Origin: Chryseobacterium sp. LAM-KRS1
GTDB taxonomy: Bacteria > Bacteroidota > Bacteroidia > Flavobacteriales > Weeksellaceae
NCBI RefSeq assembly: GCF_013184525.1
Contig: NZ_JAAOIZ010000001.1
Span: 620,001-684,000, forward strand
Reading direction: 5' to 3'
Length of the DNA stretch: 64,000 bases
Shown: positions 53,742 to 62,812 of the stretch, piece after piece
Numbering within the stretch: the first letter of the stretch is position 1
Layout of the letters: each line of letters begins with the position of its first letter
Translations under genes and position numbers: made by a program
The notes under the pieces: model-generated
Database searches by the model: none
Seen by the model: the letters and a program-made list of their open reading frames with translations, nothing else
What the model was told of the DNA's origin: nothing

Positions 53742-55547
53742 ATGAAAACCGGAACTCGTTTTTATATCGTATTATTTCTGGGGCTGATTTCCAGTTCTTT
53801 ATCTGCACAGACAGATGCTCAGCTGAAAAATGAAATTGCCCGGATAGAATCAGGTTTATTACCTGCCGTGAGATTTGAGGGAGAATCTGCATGGAAACTG
53901 GAAGACCGAATGAAGTTTTATAATATTCCAGCCGTCAGTATAGCAGTAATCAGAAATTACCAGGTGATATGGACCAAAGCATATGGACTCGCAGATGTGG
54001 AAAATAAAACTCCAGCTACCACCGCTACCTTATTTCAGGTTGCTTCTATGAGTAAACCTGTAACGGCTTATGCTGCATTAAAGGAGGTAGAAGAAGGAAA
54101 AATAGATGCCGATGCTGATGTGAACAGATATCTGAAATCCTGGAAAATTCCTGAGAATGAGTGGACAAAACAGAAGCCGGTAACGCTTAGGAATATTCTT
54201 AGCCACACAGCCGGTTTCACCGTACATGGATTCCCCGGATACGAGGCAGGAAAACCTCTCCCTACAGTGATTCAGGTGTTGAACGGAGAAAAGCCTGCCA
54301 ATACTGATGCTGTGAAGGTGGATAAGCTTCCCGGAAAATCTTTTCGTTACTCTGGCGGTGGATATACTGTGTTGCAGGAAATACTTACAGATATTGAAGG
54401 AAAGGATTTTGCAACTTTGATGAAGGAAAAAATCCTGATGCCTCTCGGAATGAAGAACAGCAGCTTCACTCAGCCTTTGCCAGAATCTCAATCCGTAATT
54501 GCCGCAACGGCATATTTAGAAAACGGAACTAAAGTCCAGGGCAGATATCATATCTATCCTGAACAGGCCGCCGCCGGTTTATGGTCCACAGCAGAAGACT
54601 ATGCCCGTTTTGTGGTCGATATCCAGAATACGTTGAATGGTAAAAGTAATACCATTATTTCCAAAAAGATGGCGGAAACATTTACCACTCCTTACATTGA
54701 AACTTTTGAGGGATTAGGTGTTGTGCTGGAGACCTATGGCAATCAGGTATATTTCTCCCACGGTGGCTGGAATGAAGGTTTTTCCAGCCTCTTTACGGCG
54801 AGTAAAACAAGTGGGGATGGAATTGTAGTATTAACCAATACCAACAAACCTCAGTTTATCAATGAGGTCATACGTTCTGTGGCAACTGAATATCAGTGGC
54901 CGGAATTTATGGCTCCTATTCTTAAAATTTTACCTTTAAAACAAGAGGACTTCAGCAATACCGGTCGATATAAATTCAGTAAGTATGGTGTTTACAGGGT
55001 ATATCAGGAAAAGGGAAAACTGATGATGAAGGTGAATATGAAAACACCGATTGAACTTCTTAAAATCGGGGAAAATAACTATGCGCTAAGAAACTGGAAT
55101 TTTAAAATAAGTTTTAGGACTAACCCAAAGACAGAAAAACGTGAATTGGTGGAAACACTCCTGAATAAAACCATCCGTTCAGAAAACCCACAATGGGCGA
55201 AAGATGAGAAAGGACCATTGGAATTGATTCTTGAAGGACATTTTGAAAAAGGTCTGGAAGCTTATAAAAAAGCAAAAAAAGAAGATGCTGATAATGAAAT
55301 GCTTTCCGAAGACTATATTAACGGTCTCGGTTATACCTTACTTCGCGAAAAGAAATATACCAATGCGATAGATTTTTTCCGTGTCAATACCCAATTGTAT
55401 CCTCAAAGTGCGAATACTTATGACAGTCTTGGGGAAGCCTACCTTGAAGCAGGACAAAAAGATAAAGCTTTGGAAAATTACCGGAAAGTACTGAAAATCA
55501 ATCCAGAGAATGAAAATGCAATTAAGATTTTAAAAACAATAAAATAA
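53742..55547 (+). CDS. Secreted class C beta-lactamase-type serine hydrolase with C-terminal TPRs
   Basis: 601 residues: signal peptide (IVLFLGLISSSLSAQ); serine hydrolase domain about 40-400 with Ser102-x-x-Lys105 (SMSK), the Tyr motif FRYSGGGY near 200, and HGGWNEG near 340; then a linker with beta strands, and two or more TPR-like repeats (YINGLGYTLLREKKYTNAID, TYDSLGEAYLEAGQKDKALE) to the end. It probably acts on peptides or peptidoglycan-type substrates in the periplasm. The TPR tail suggests a protein partner. Confidence 0.87.
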   Translation: MKTGTRFYIVLFLGLISSSLSAQTDAQLKNEIARIESGLLPAVRFEGESAWKLEDRMKFYNIPAVSIAVIRNYQVIWTKAYGLADVENKTPATTATLFQVASMSKPVTAYAALKEVEEGKIDADADVNRYLKSWKIPENEWTKQKPVTLRNILSHTAGFTVHGFPGYEAGKPLPTVIQVLNGEKPANTDAVKVDKLPGKSFRYSGGGYTVLQEILTDIEGKDFATLMKEKILMPLGMKNSSFTQPLPESQSVIAATAYLENGTKVQGRYHIYPEQAAAGLWSTAEDYARFVVDIQNTLNGKSNTIISKKMAETFTTPYIETFEGLGVVLETYGNQVYFSHGGWNEGFSSLFTASKTSGDGIVVLTNTNKPQFINEVIRSVATEYQWPEFMAPILKILPLKQEDFSNTGRYKFSKYGVYRVYQEKGKLMMKVNMKTPIELLKIGENNYALRNWNFKISFRTNPKTEKRELVETLLNKTIRSENPQWAKDEKGPLELILEGHFEKGLEAYKKAKKEDADNEMLSEDYINGLGYTLLREKKYTNAIDFFRVNTQLYPQSANTYDSLGEAYLEAGQKDKALENYRKVLKINPENENAIKILKTIK

Positions 55548-55713
55548 AAGTTTTTAATTAACTCCCCTGAATTCCAGGGGCGTTCATTTTGCCGTTCCTA
55601 TTTCACGGTTTAATTCAATGAGTATTTTTCTTTATTGTGGTTCATAGTTCCATTAAATAACTATCACGGAGCATTTTTTATCAATTGATAAATAAATCCT
55701 AAGGCTTAACCTG

Positions 55714-55721
55714 TAGTTTTG
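55714..55721 (+). promoter_or_regulatory. -7 element of the ACT-domain gene
   Basis: TAGTTTTG, exact TAnnTTTG, 11 bases before the ATG at 55733, so the message would have almost no leader. No -33 at a good distance. Confidence 0.4.
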
Positions 55722-55732
55722 TACAAAAAAAG

Positions 55733-56140
55733 ATGTCAGGAGAAACAGATTTAAAAATATTGCTGCAACATATGGAACCGGTGCTGAATTCAGGGGAATA
55801 TGTTTTTTGCAAAGTAGGTCACTTACATGAGATTCCGGATATAGAAAAACTTGTATTTTTCTTTCGTGAAAAAGAAGCCATAACCGTTGTTCTGGAAAAG
55901 ACGGTAGCTAAAAAATGGAATTTGGAATACAGTTACGTTTCTTCATGGATCACTTTGAGTATTCATTCCTCACTTGAAGCTGTAGGGCTTACGGCTGCAT
56001 TCGCCAACGCACTGAAGCACGAAGGCATTAGCTGCAATGTGGTGGCAGCTTATTTTCATGATCATATTTTTGTTGCAAAAGATGATGCAGAAAAAGCAAT
56101 GGAAGCTTTGAAAGCGATGAAGGTTGGGAACACCGTATGA
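55733..56140 (+). CDS. ACT-domain protein
   Basis: 135 residues: an N-terminal DUF2241-like part (LKILLQHMEPVLNSGEYVFC) and a C-terminal ACT-type fold (WITLSIHSSLEAVGLTAAFA, KHEGISCNVVAAYFHDHIFV). Likely binds a small amino acid and acts as a sensor; not fused to an enzyme. It stands alone. Confidence 0.8.
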   Translation: MSGETDLKILLQHMEPVLNSGEYVFCKVGHLHEIPDIEKLVFFFREKEAITVVLEKTVAKKWNLEYSYVSSWITLSIHSSLEAVGLTAAFANALKHEGISCNVVAAYFHDHIFVAKDDAEKAMEALKAMKVGNTV

Positions 56141-56228
56141 TTTTTCAGATAGAATAATGGATTATTGGATTGTTTATAAATGGGTCTGATAATAAATAGC
56201 AGAGCTTAACCTTGGCAAGGTATAATGG

Positions 56229-57143
56229 TTAGTTAAAAAGTTCCCTAAATCCAAGCGGAGTGGTATTCGTCATTTTCTTAAAGAATTTGCTGAAAGACTG
56301 TGGGTGCTCAAATCCTAATTCATAAGCAATCTCACTTACGGTGCTGCCTGTTGTGCTGAGTTTTTCCTTTGCTTTTTCGGTCAGCTTCTGATGAATGAAC
56401 TGTTGGGTGCTTTGTCCGGTAAGGTTTTGGAGTAATGTTCTCAGATATCCTGTAGAAATACCGAGCTCTCCGGAAATATAATGAACACTTGGGATGCCAT
56501 TATTTATGATCATTTCACTGTTGAAATATTGGTTGAGTAGGATTTCTAACCGTTCAAGGATTTCATGATGTGCCTTATCACGGGTAATGAATTGGCGCTG
56601 GTAAAATCGGTTTGAATAATTAAAAAGCGTTTCCAGTAATGAAACCATGATATCACTGCTGAACTTATCTGTATTAGTATTGTATTCCTTTCGGATATTA
56701 TCTATCAGAAGCTGAAGGATCTGCTCTTCATCTTCAGAAAGAAAAAGGGCTTCATGCAGGGAATAATCGAAAAATTCATATTGGGTTATAGTTTTAGCCA
56801 GGGGTTTATTCCATAAAAAATCAGGGTGGATCATCAGCATCCAGCCTTCAGCGGGACGTGGCTGGTTGTCCATTTCAATCCGGAGTACCTGGTTCGGAGC
56901 CATAAAAAATAATATGCCTTCATCAAAATCATAGTCTTGCTGTCCATATTTGTATTTATGGTTCATATTTCTTTTTACTGAAAGGGAGTAAAAATCAAAT
57001 ACCAGGCTTTCACTTCCTTTATCGGGTTTTTGCATATCTCTAAAATCAATGATGCTGATCAGCGGATGTTTAGGCTTTGGTAAGCCACGCAAAGCATGAA
57101 ACTGTGAAATCGTTTTGATCCTTATGGGTTCTTTTGCCGACAT
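56229..57143 (-). CDS. AraC-family regulator (module 1)
   Basis: 304 residues: an N-terminal sensor/cupin-like region (1-170), then two AraC HTHs at the C-terminus (SGELGISTGYLRTLLQNLTG and VSEIAYELGFEHPQSFSKFF, ending TPLGFRELFN). The SDR gene lies 81 bases upstream on the same strand, giving an oxidoreductase-AraC order. It is clearly similar to the AraC protein at 59583-60491 (same length and C-terminus). Confidence 0.86.
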   Translation of the reverse strand: MSAKEPIRIKTISQFHALRGLPKPKHPLISIIDFRDMQKPDKGSESLVFDFYSLSVKRNMNHKYKYGQQDYDFDEGILFFMAPNQVLRIEMDNQPRPAEGWMLMIHPDFLWNKPLAKTITQYEFFDYSLHEALFLSEDEEQILQLLIDNIRKEYNTNTDKFSSDIMVSLLETLFNYSNRFYQRQFITRDKAHHEILERLEILLNQYFNSEMIINNGIPSVHYISGELGISTGYLRTLLQNLTGQSTQQFIHQKLTEKAKEKLSTTGSTVSEIAYELGFEHPQSFSKFFKKMTNTTPLGFRELFN

Positions 57144-57224
57144 AATCTTTTAGGTATAAAAAGAGAAGAATATGTAAATAGCTTTCACATACTCTTCCCT
57201 GATGTGGTATAGTAAATTTACAAT

Positions 57225-58124
57225 TTATTGGGCAGGAAAATAAATTTCTCCGTGTAAATCCGATAGCAAATCGATTTCATTTGGCTCCCAATTTAATATT
57301 TCCCGTGTTGCAGCGCTTGAAGCAAGGACATTAAATTCTGCAAAATGGGCAAACCAGGTAAAGTGATCTGCTACCTCACCTGCTGAAATGGAACGTGCTG
57401 GTATACCCAGTTTTGTACCTATCGTTTCGGCGATCTTTTTAAATTCGATGCCTTCTTCTGCAACTCCGTGGTAGCGTATTCCGTTAACAGAATGGTTTTC
57501 TACGGCCAGTCGGAAGAGTTTGGCCGCATCTTTACGGTGTACTGCAGGCCAGAAATTCGTACCGTTGTCAATGTATGCAGAAAAACCTTTTGCTTTTGCT
57601 ATCCCAATCAACGAAGGAATAAAGCCAATTTTATCTCCCAGGTCATGCACCACAGGGGGAAGACGGACAACGGCTACCTGAACTCCTTTAGCAGCTACTT
57701 TGTCTGCTGCATGTTCTGTAATAATCCTTGGAATGCTATTACCTTCCGGCATATCTTTTTCCGTAATCATACCTTGTTTTTTAAGCACACCGATTCCTGA
57801 AGTAATAACAAATGGCTTTTGTGTTCCTTCCAGTACAGAGCCGATCGTTTCAATGACCTTTCCGTCCAGGATACACATTTCTTTAAATTTGCTGAAATCA
57901 TGGATAAACCCAAGATGAATTACTGCATCAGCTTTTTCAACTGCTTCTATCAATGTCTCCGGTTGACTGAGATCTCCGTAATATACTTCTACACCGGACT
58001 TCCTTAGTTTTTCCGCGGATTCCTCAGAACGGGCTAATCCTATAACCTGATGTCCGCCGGATTGTAATTCTTTTACTGTTGCAGAGCCTATAAATCCTGT
58101 AGCTCCTGTTACAAATACTTTCAT
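57225..58124 (-). CDS. NAD(P)-dependent epimerase/SDR protein
   Basis: 299 residues; extended SDR/NmrA-type: NAD(P) loop VTGATGFIGSATVKEL (4-19), VEVYYGDLSQPETL (Asp near 53), DAVIHLGFIHD and TSGIGVLKKQG. The classical Ser-Tyr-x-x-x-Lys is not evident, as in many atypical SDRs, so the catalytic activity is uncertain. Upstream of AraC module 1; probably a detoxifying reductase. Confidence 0.8.
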   Translation of the reverse strand: MKVFVTGATGFIGSATVKELQSGGHQVIGLARSEESAEKLRKSGVEVYYGDLSQPETLIEAVEKADAVIHLGFIHDFSKFKEMCILDGKVIETIGSVLEGTQKPFVITSGIGVLKKQGMITEKDMPEGNSIPRIITEHAADKVAAKGVQVAVVRLPPVVHDLGDKIGFIPSLIGIAKAKGFSAYIDNGTNFWPAVHRKDAAKLFRLAVENHSVNGIRYHGVAEEGIEFKKIAETIGTKLGIPARSISAGEVADHFTWFAHFAEFNVLASSAATREILNWEPNEIDLLSDLHGEIYFPAQ

Positions 58125-58290
58125 TTACTGTTTGTTTTTAACACTACAAAGTTGGAAAGAACAGGATTTCTCTACGTAGCCAAAACACACTTTGTTGTAG
58201 CCGGAAAATTGATTTAGTTTAAAATAAAAAGAAAAAACAGTCTTCAGGTATTTCCTGAAGACTGTTATACGACTCAGATATTGATTAACG

Positions 58291-58821
58291 TTAAAATTCG
58301 AGTTCTACTGTATGTACTGCTTTTTTCTTCCAGCTTCTTCCCAGTGAAGCAGTTAAAGGAATCAGGCTGTACTCAGCTTCCACACCGCCAGTGGTAGAGG
58401 TTTCTATGACGAAACTGATCTTGATAGTAAAGCCTTTGGAAACTATATCTTTTACAGTAACCTTTGACATTTCATCATAAGCCTTTCTTATTGCATTTGC
58501 GAGAGCTGTTTTAAATGTTCCAGTCTGGATAAGGGATTCCTTTGGAACCAAATTAAATTGGTAAGAAATTTCTGTACTTTGTGCTTTATTCCAGGATCGT
58601 CCAATACTGAAGATTAAAATCTTCAGGCCAGTACTTGTTTCTCCTGATGTTTCGCTTTCGAAAGTAACTGCTACATTTTTAGGCTGCTTAAAATTTTTCA
58701 TCGTTTCTACTTCATGTAGGGCTTCTGTAACTTGTTTGAGTACATTGTCAAGAGGTGCTGTTTTTTGTGCGTGTACCACTACGGAAAATAAAAGAAGTGT
58801 TGCAAAGATAAATGCTTTCAT
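58291..58821 (-). CDS. Secreted protein with two similar halves (weakly trypco2-like)
   Basis: 176 residues with a signal peptide (FIFATLLLFSVVVHAQ). The N-terminal LDNVLKQVTEALHEVETM and the two SxGRSW segments (SIGRSWNKAQ near 94, SLGRSWKKKA near 160) suggest duplicated halves with beta strands. The first half recalls the trypsin-co-occurring domain, weakly. There is no catalytic residue set. Function unknown; no operon partner. Confidence 0.6.
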   Translation of the reverse strand: MKAFIFATLLLFSVVVHAQKTAPLDNVLKQVTEALHEVETMKNFKQPKNVAVTFESETSGETSTGLKILIFSIGRSWNKAQSTEISYQFNLVPKESLIQTGTFKTALANAIRKAYDEMSKVTVKDIVSKGFTIKISFVIETSTTGGVEAEYSLIPLTASLGRSWKKKAVHTVELEF

Positions 58822-58984
58822 AATTGTAAGTTTTTGGTTGTTAGTTAATAGTAAATTTATCCTAAAACCAAAACCAGGGCAATAACACTTTTGGGTGATT
58901 TACACAATGACAGTATGTTTATTTCTAGTAGATTAAGCAGATTTAAAAAGACCTATATTTCAACTTTGAAGTCAATTCCTAACC

Positions 58985-59210
58985 GACCTCGGAAGCTGTA
59001 GCGTAAAGAAAATGATTTCTGTGAACGTAAAGAAAATTCTACTGTCCGAAGCGCGACAACAATACCGAATCGAATAACTTATCTTGAATTCGCGCAAGTT
59101 TTAGAATTTTTAGAGAACAGAATTCATTTTTAGCGAAGATTCCAGTCTTGAATTTTTGTTTCTTTTGTTTCAAGACAAAAGAATATAATAAAAAGGTGGC
59201 TTTGTTTCTC
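58985..59210. repeat. 226-bp structured repeat, copy 1
   Basis: About 95% identical to copy 2, same orientation. Internal structure: AAAATGATTTCTG (59009-59021) against CAGAATTCATTTT (59118-59130, one mismatch); GCGCGA against TCGCGC within; 9-bp hairpin TTCTTTTGT/ACAAAAGAA (59160-59168, 59175-59183) overlapping an alternative GTCTTGAA/TTCAAGAC pairing (59145-59152, 59169-59176). Stops and frameshifts differ between copies, so it is not a gene. Confidence 0.88.
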
Positions 59211-59299
59211 CAAGGGACTATCGATTCCTCATTCTCAGATCATACTGATCACGCATATTAAAATGTCAAAAAATTAAAAATTGACAACAATTATAAACT

Positions 59300-59526
59300 G
59301 ACCTAGGAAACTGTAGCGTAAAGAAAATGTATTCTGTGAACGTAAAGAAAATTCTATTGTCCGAAGCGCGACAACAATACCGATTCGAATAACTCATCCT
59401 GAATTCGCGCAAGTTTTAGAATTTTTAGAGAACAGAATACATTTTTAGCGAAAGTATCCAGTCTTGAATTTTTGTTTCTTTTGTTTCAAGACAAAAGAAT
59501 ATAATAAAAAGGAGGCTTTGTTTCTC
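59300..59526. repeat. 227-bp structured repeat, copy 2
   Basis: Differs from copy 1 at about a dozen positions plus one inserted base. Here the outer arms read AAAATGTATTCTG (59324-59336) and CAGAATACATTTT (59433-59445), a perfect pair: the substitution in one arm is matched in the other. The 9-bp terminal hairpin is identical in both copies. Confidence 0.88.
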
Positions 59527-59582
59527 ACAAAGAAAAATAGGTTTATCCTATCCCGATTTATGAGCATTTCTAAAAAAAATAT

Positions 59583-60491
59583 TTAATTAAACGATTCTCT
59601 AAACCCAATCGGAGTTGTCTTCGTCATTTTTTTAAAAAATTTACTGAAAGACTGTGGATGCTCGAATCCAAGCTCATAAGCAATTTCACTGATTGATAAT
59701 TGGGTGGTTGACAGTTTTTCCTTTGCAAGATTGCTGAGTTTCTGATGAATATATTGTTGGGTATTCTGTCCGGTTAGCGACCGTAAAAGATCGCTCAGGT
59801 AACTGGGGGAAATACTCAGTTTTTCTGCTAGGGAATGAACTGTGGGAATTCCATGTTCCAATAGGCTTGAATTATTGAAGGATTGATCAAGAACTTCTTC
59901 AAATTTTTCAAGTATACTGTGGTTCACTGCTTTTCGGGTAATAAACTGTCGTTTATAAAACCGGTTGCTGTAGCTTAGCAGAAGCTCTATTTGTGCAATC
60001 ATTACATCCTGACTGAAATCATCGATCCGGTTATTGAGTTCTTCCTCAATGATTTTAAAAACCGATAAAATGGTTTCCTTTTCTTTTTCCGAGAGAAGTA
60101 AAGCTTCGTTGGCAGCGTAGGAAAAGAAGCCATATTCCTTTATTTTTTTTACCAGAGGATAAGACAATATAAAATCGGGATGAAAAAGCAGGATAAAGCC
60201 GGAATTCGTTTGGTCATCCGGGCTTTCAAAGATCTGGTTGGGAGCCGTGAATACCAGTCCACCTTCGCGGAAATCATAATAGTTTTGCCCGTACCGTGCG
60301 TGGCTGCATAGATCTGTTTTGCAGGCGATCTTATAAAAATTTAACATCATGGTTGGGGAAAGTTCATCCGGATTGATTCGGATGTCTCTGATATTGATAA
60401 AACTTACCAAAGGATGTACGGGCTTGGGAAGCCCGAACACCTTATGCAAGTCGTATAAAGATTCAAATTTTTGTGGAATGTTTTTATCCAT
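59583..60491 (-). CDS. AraC-family regulator (module 2)
   Basis: 302 residues: sensor-like N-terminal region and two C-terminal HTHs (AEKLSISPSYLSDLLRSLTG and ISEIAYELGFEHPQSFSKFF, ending TPIGFRESFN). It is similar along its length to the protein at 56229-57143; the C-terminal 30 residues are nearly identical. The aldo/keto reductase gene lies 82 bases upstream on the same strand. Confidence 0.86.
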   Translation of the reverse strand: MDKNIPQKFESLYDLHKVFGLPKPVHPLVSFINIRDIRINPDELSPTMMLNFYKIACKTDLCSHARYGQNYYDFREGGLVFTAPNQIFESPDDQTNSGFILLFHPDFILSYPLVKKIKEYGFFSYAANEALLLSEKEKETILSVFKIIEEELNNRIDDFSQDVMIAQIELLLSYSNRFYKRQFITRKAVNHSILEKFEEVLDQSFNNSSLLEHGIPTVHSLAEKLSISPSYLSDLLRSLTGQNTQQYIHQKLSNLAKEKLSTTQLSISEIAYELGFEHPQSFSKFFKKMTKTTPIGFRESFN

Positions 60492-60573
60492 TTTAAATAA
60501 TTGTATCTGATCAGAAATTCTTTTACAATTTACAAATAAATTGCCTTAAAGAACCGACTCTTCTATTATCAGT

Positions 60574-61557
60574 TTAATCTTTTAATGTTCTTAGTTTTGC
60601 CAGATCTTCATCTTTTCTGTCGCCATGAACCTGAATGGTAGCCAGTGCTGTTTCTATCTGCTTAAATTCATCTTCAGTAAGGACAATATCAGAAGATTCT
60701 ATATTCTCGCGGATCCTTTTTAAATTTCTTGAACCCGGAATCGGTACGATAAAATCATTTTTATGGAGCATCCACGCCAGGGAGATCTGCGCGGGAGTTG
60801 CTTCTTTCATGGTGGCAAACCCATGCAAGAGATCCAGTAGAGGCTGATTTGCGAGAATGTTATCTTTCTGAAATCGGGTGATTACTCTACGGGCATCAAT
60901 TCCGGTAAATGATGTATCTGCGTTTACCTGACCGGATAGAAATCCGTTAGCCAGAGGCGAGAAGGCTACAAAACCGATTCCCAATTCTCCGCAGGTCGGG
61001 ATCACATTTTTTTCAAACTGCCGGGCCATAATAGAGTATTCACTTTGAATTGCGGTAATGGGTGTTACGGCATGTGCTTTCCTGATCTCTTCTTCCGTGG
61101 CTTGTGATTGGCCCCAGCCCAGTATTTTTCCTTCCCTGATCAGCTCACCCATACACCAGGCTATATCTTCTACAGGAATATCTTTGTTTACACGGTGCTG
61201 ATAATAAAGTTCGATGTGGTCTGTTTTCAATCTTTTTAATGAGCCTTCTATTTTATTTCGGATCACTCCCATTAGTTTTTCTGCGGAATAATTTTCTATG
61301 CTATCCTGAATCCAGAATTTGGAGGCAATGCTCACCTCATTCCTGAAACCGGCTAAAGCTTCACCCAGTAATTCTTCATTAGCTCCCATGGCGTAGGCTT
61401 CTGCAGTGTCAAAAAAAGTACAACCCAGATCATAGGTATTGTGAAGTAACTCTATGGATTCTTTCCGTTCTGGTACTGATCCGTACCCCTGGCTGAGTCC
61501 CATACTGCCATAACCGATACTCGATACTTCGAGAGTTCTCAATTTTCTTGATTTCAT
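60574..61557 (-). CDS. Aldo/keto reductase
   Basis: 327 residues: GYGSMGLSQGYG near 15-26, FFDTAEAYAMGANEELLGEAL near 48-68 with the catalytic Asp and Tyr, Lys near 84, YYQHRVNKD in place of the usual YQxH segment, and GSRNLKRIRENI (NADPH site) near the C-terminus. Acts on aldehydes or quinones in the cytoplasm. It pairs with AraC module 2, an arrangement common for inducible reductases. Confidence 0.88.
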   Translation of the reverse strand: MKSRKLRTLEVSSIGYGSMGLSQGYGSVPERKESIELLHNTYDLGCTFFDTAEAYAMGANEELLGEALAGFRNEVSIASKFWIQDSIENYSAEKLMGVIRNKIEGSLKRLKTDHIELYYQHRVNKDIPVEDIAWCMGELIREGKILGWGQSQATEEEIRKAHAVTPITAIQSEYSIMARQFEKNVIPTCGELGIGFVAFSPLANGFLSGQVNADTSFTGIDARRVITRFQKDNILANQPLLDLLHGFATMKEATPAQISLAWMLHKNDFIVPIPGSRNLKRIRENIESSDIVLTEDEFKQIETALATIQVHGDRKDEDLAKLRTLKD

Positions 61558-61781
61558 TGTATTCTTATTTAAAGTTGATGTCGCAAAGTTCAGCTTATAG
61601 CATAAGTTTCATGTAGCCTGATTGAGGGATCACTTAGCCAGATTGCGGAAAATCGGCAGAAAGGCATTTCATGGAAATAAACGGTAGGGAAGAAGCTTTT
61701 TTAAGTGAGGTAAATGTCTGATTAACCCCTGAAATTGTCCGTTTGGCGTACTTTGTAAGTGTTCCGCCTTTTTGTGCGCTT

Positions 61782-61789
61782 TATGTTTG
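61782..61789 (+). promoter_or_regulatory. -7 element of the alpha/beta hydrolase gene
   Basis: TATGTTTG, exact TAnnTTTG, 28 bases before the ATG. The nearest TTTG at 61752 is 26 bases upstream, slightly long. Confidence 0.45.
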
Positions 61790-61817
61790 CACCATAATCA
61801 TACAAAAATAAACAACA

Positions 61818-62762
61818 ATGAAAGCATTCAGAACCATTTCAGCAGCAAGTATTTTATGTGTAACGCTATTTTCAGTGGCAACTGTGTCATGCAGCGAAGA
61901 AAGTGAGATCATCACCCAGGAAGTCCAGATGGTGAACCATCGCAACGCCAAAACAAAATTTATAAAAGTAAAGGGGAATGACATCGCTTATCGTACCTGG
62001 GGAAAAGAAGGAGGGATACCGTTGGTATTATTACCGGGATTGGGAGGCTCCATGGACGACTGGGATCCGGCAGTCACAGACGGGCTGGCTCAGAAATATA
62101 AGATCATTATATTCGATAACCAGGGCGTGGCTTCTTCCCAGGGAACAACCCCTAATACCGTGCAGGGGATGGCCGATGATGCCATTGCTTTTATCAAGGC
62201 GCTCAACCTGACGAAAGTAAATATTATGGGCTTTTCGATGGGAGGATTTGTGGCACAAAGAGTGGTTTTAACGCAACCTGCACTCATCAATAAAGTTATT
62301 TTAACAGGTACCGGACCTAAAGGTGCAATCGGATTATCCAATTTGCCGAATATCATTGCCGGAACTGCAGGATTAAGTCCTGAAGAATCTTTCCTGAAAT
62401 TTGGATTTACCCAATCTGCAGCGAGTATTGCGGCAGGAAAGCTATCTTATGAGAGGATTCAGCTTCGTACAACGGATCGGGATCCTGCATTAAGCGATGC
62501 GACTTCCAATGCTCAGTTTACGGCTGTTCTGAGTTGGGCGCAACCTGATGCCAACGCTCTTGAAGAAATAAAAATGATCAAAAATAAGGTGCTTATCGTT
62601 CACGGGGAAAATGACCTTCCCGTATCGGTTCAGAATGCACAGAATATGAAACAAAATTTGGAGCATGCGGAACTCGTGATTTTCCCGGATTCAGGACATG
62701 CGTCTTTCTTTCAGAATCATGATGCGTTTGTGGCGAAGGCTGTGGCGTTTTTGAGTGAGTAG
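61818..62762 (+). CDS. Alpha/beta hydrolase lipoprotein
   Basis: 314 residues: signal peptide with lipobox-like VSC (Cys near 25), then an alpha/beta hydrolase fold: PLVLLPGLGGSMDDWDP (oxyanion region), nucleophile Ser140 in MGFSMGGFV, the acid near 260-265 (GENDLP) and His in DSGHASFF near 297. Acts outside the cytoplasmic membrane on an ester or similar substrate. Unusual for this family to be lipid-anchored. Confidence 0.83.
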   Translation: MKAFRTISAASILCVTLFSVATVSCSEESEIITQEVQMVNHRNAKTKFIKVKGNDIAYRTWGKEGGIPLVLLPGLGGSMDDWDPAVTDGLAQKYKIIIFDNQGVASSQGTTPNTVQGMADDAIAFIKALNLTKVNIMGFSMGGFVAQRVVLTQPALINKVILTGTGPKGAIGLSNLPNIIAGTAGLSPEESFLKFGFTQSAASIAAGKLSYERIQLRTTDRDPALSDATSNAQFTAVLSWAQPDANALEEIKMIKNKVLIVHGENDLPVSVQNAQNMKQNLEHAELVIFPDSGHASFFQNHDAFVAKAVAFLSE

Positions 62763-62777
62763 TTTTTGTTTTTATGG

Positions 62778-62812
62778 TTAAGAGCTTACCATGTTGGTAG
62801 GCTCTTAGCTTT
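62778..62812 (+). terminator. Weak terminator between convergent genes
   Basis: 14-base arms around loop TGT (62779-62791 with 62795-62807, one G-U), then CTTTTA. The stem runs into the stop codon of the convergent gene. Confidence 0.5.

Larger units (their letters stand above)
58822..59582. other. 761-base gene-free stretch holding two long repeats
   Basis: Contains the two 226/227-bp repeats listed next, 89 bases apart. The spacer has a TGTCAA...TTGACA pair; the remaining flanks show nothing recognised. Confidence 0.8.

Noticed and set aside
59041..59540. Minus-strand peptides within the 226-bp repeats
   Set aside because: Reading frames differ between the two copies (stops and an inserted base), while pairing arms are kept, so coding is unlikely.
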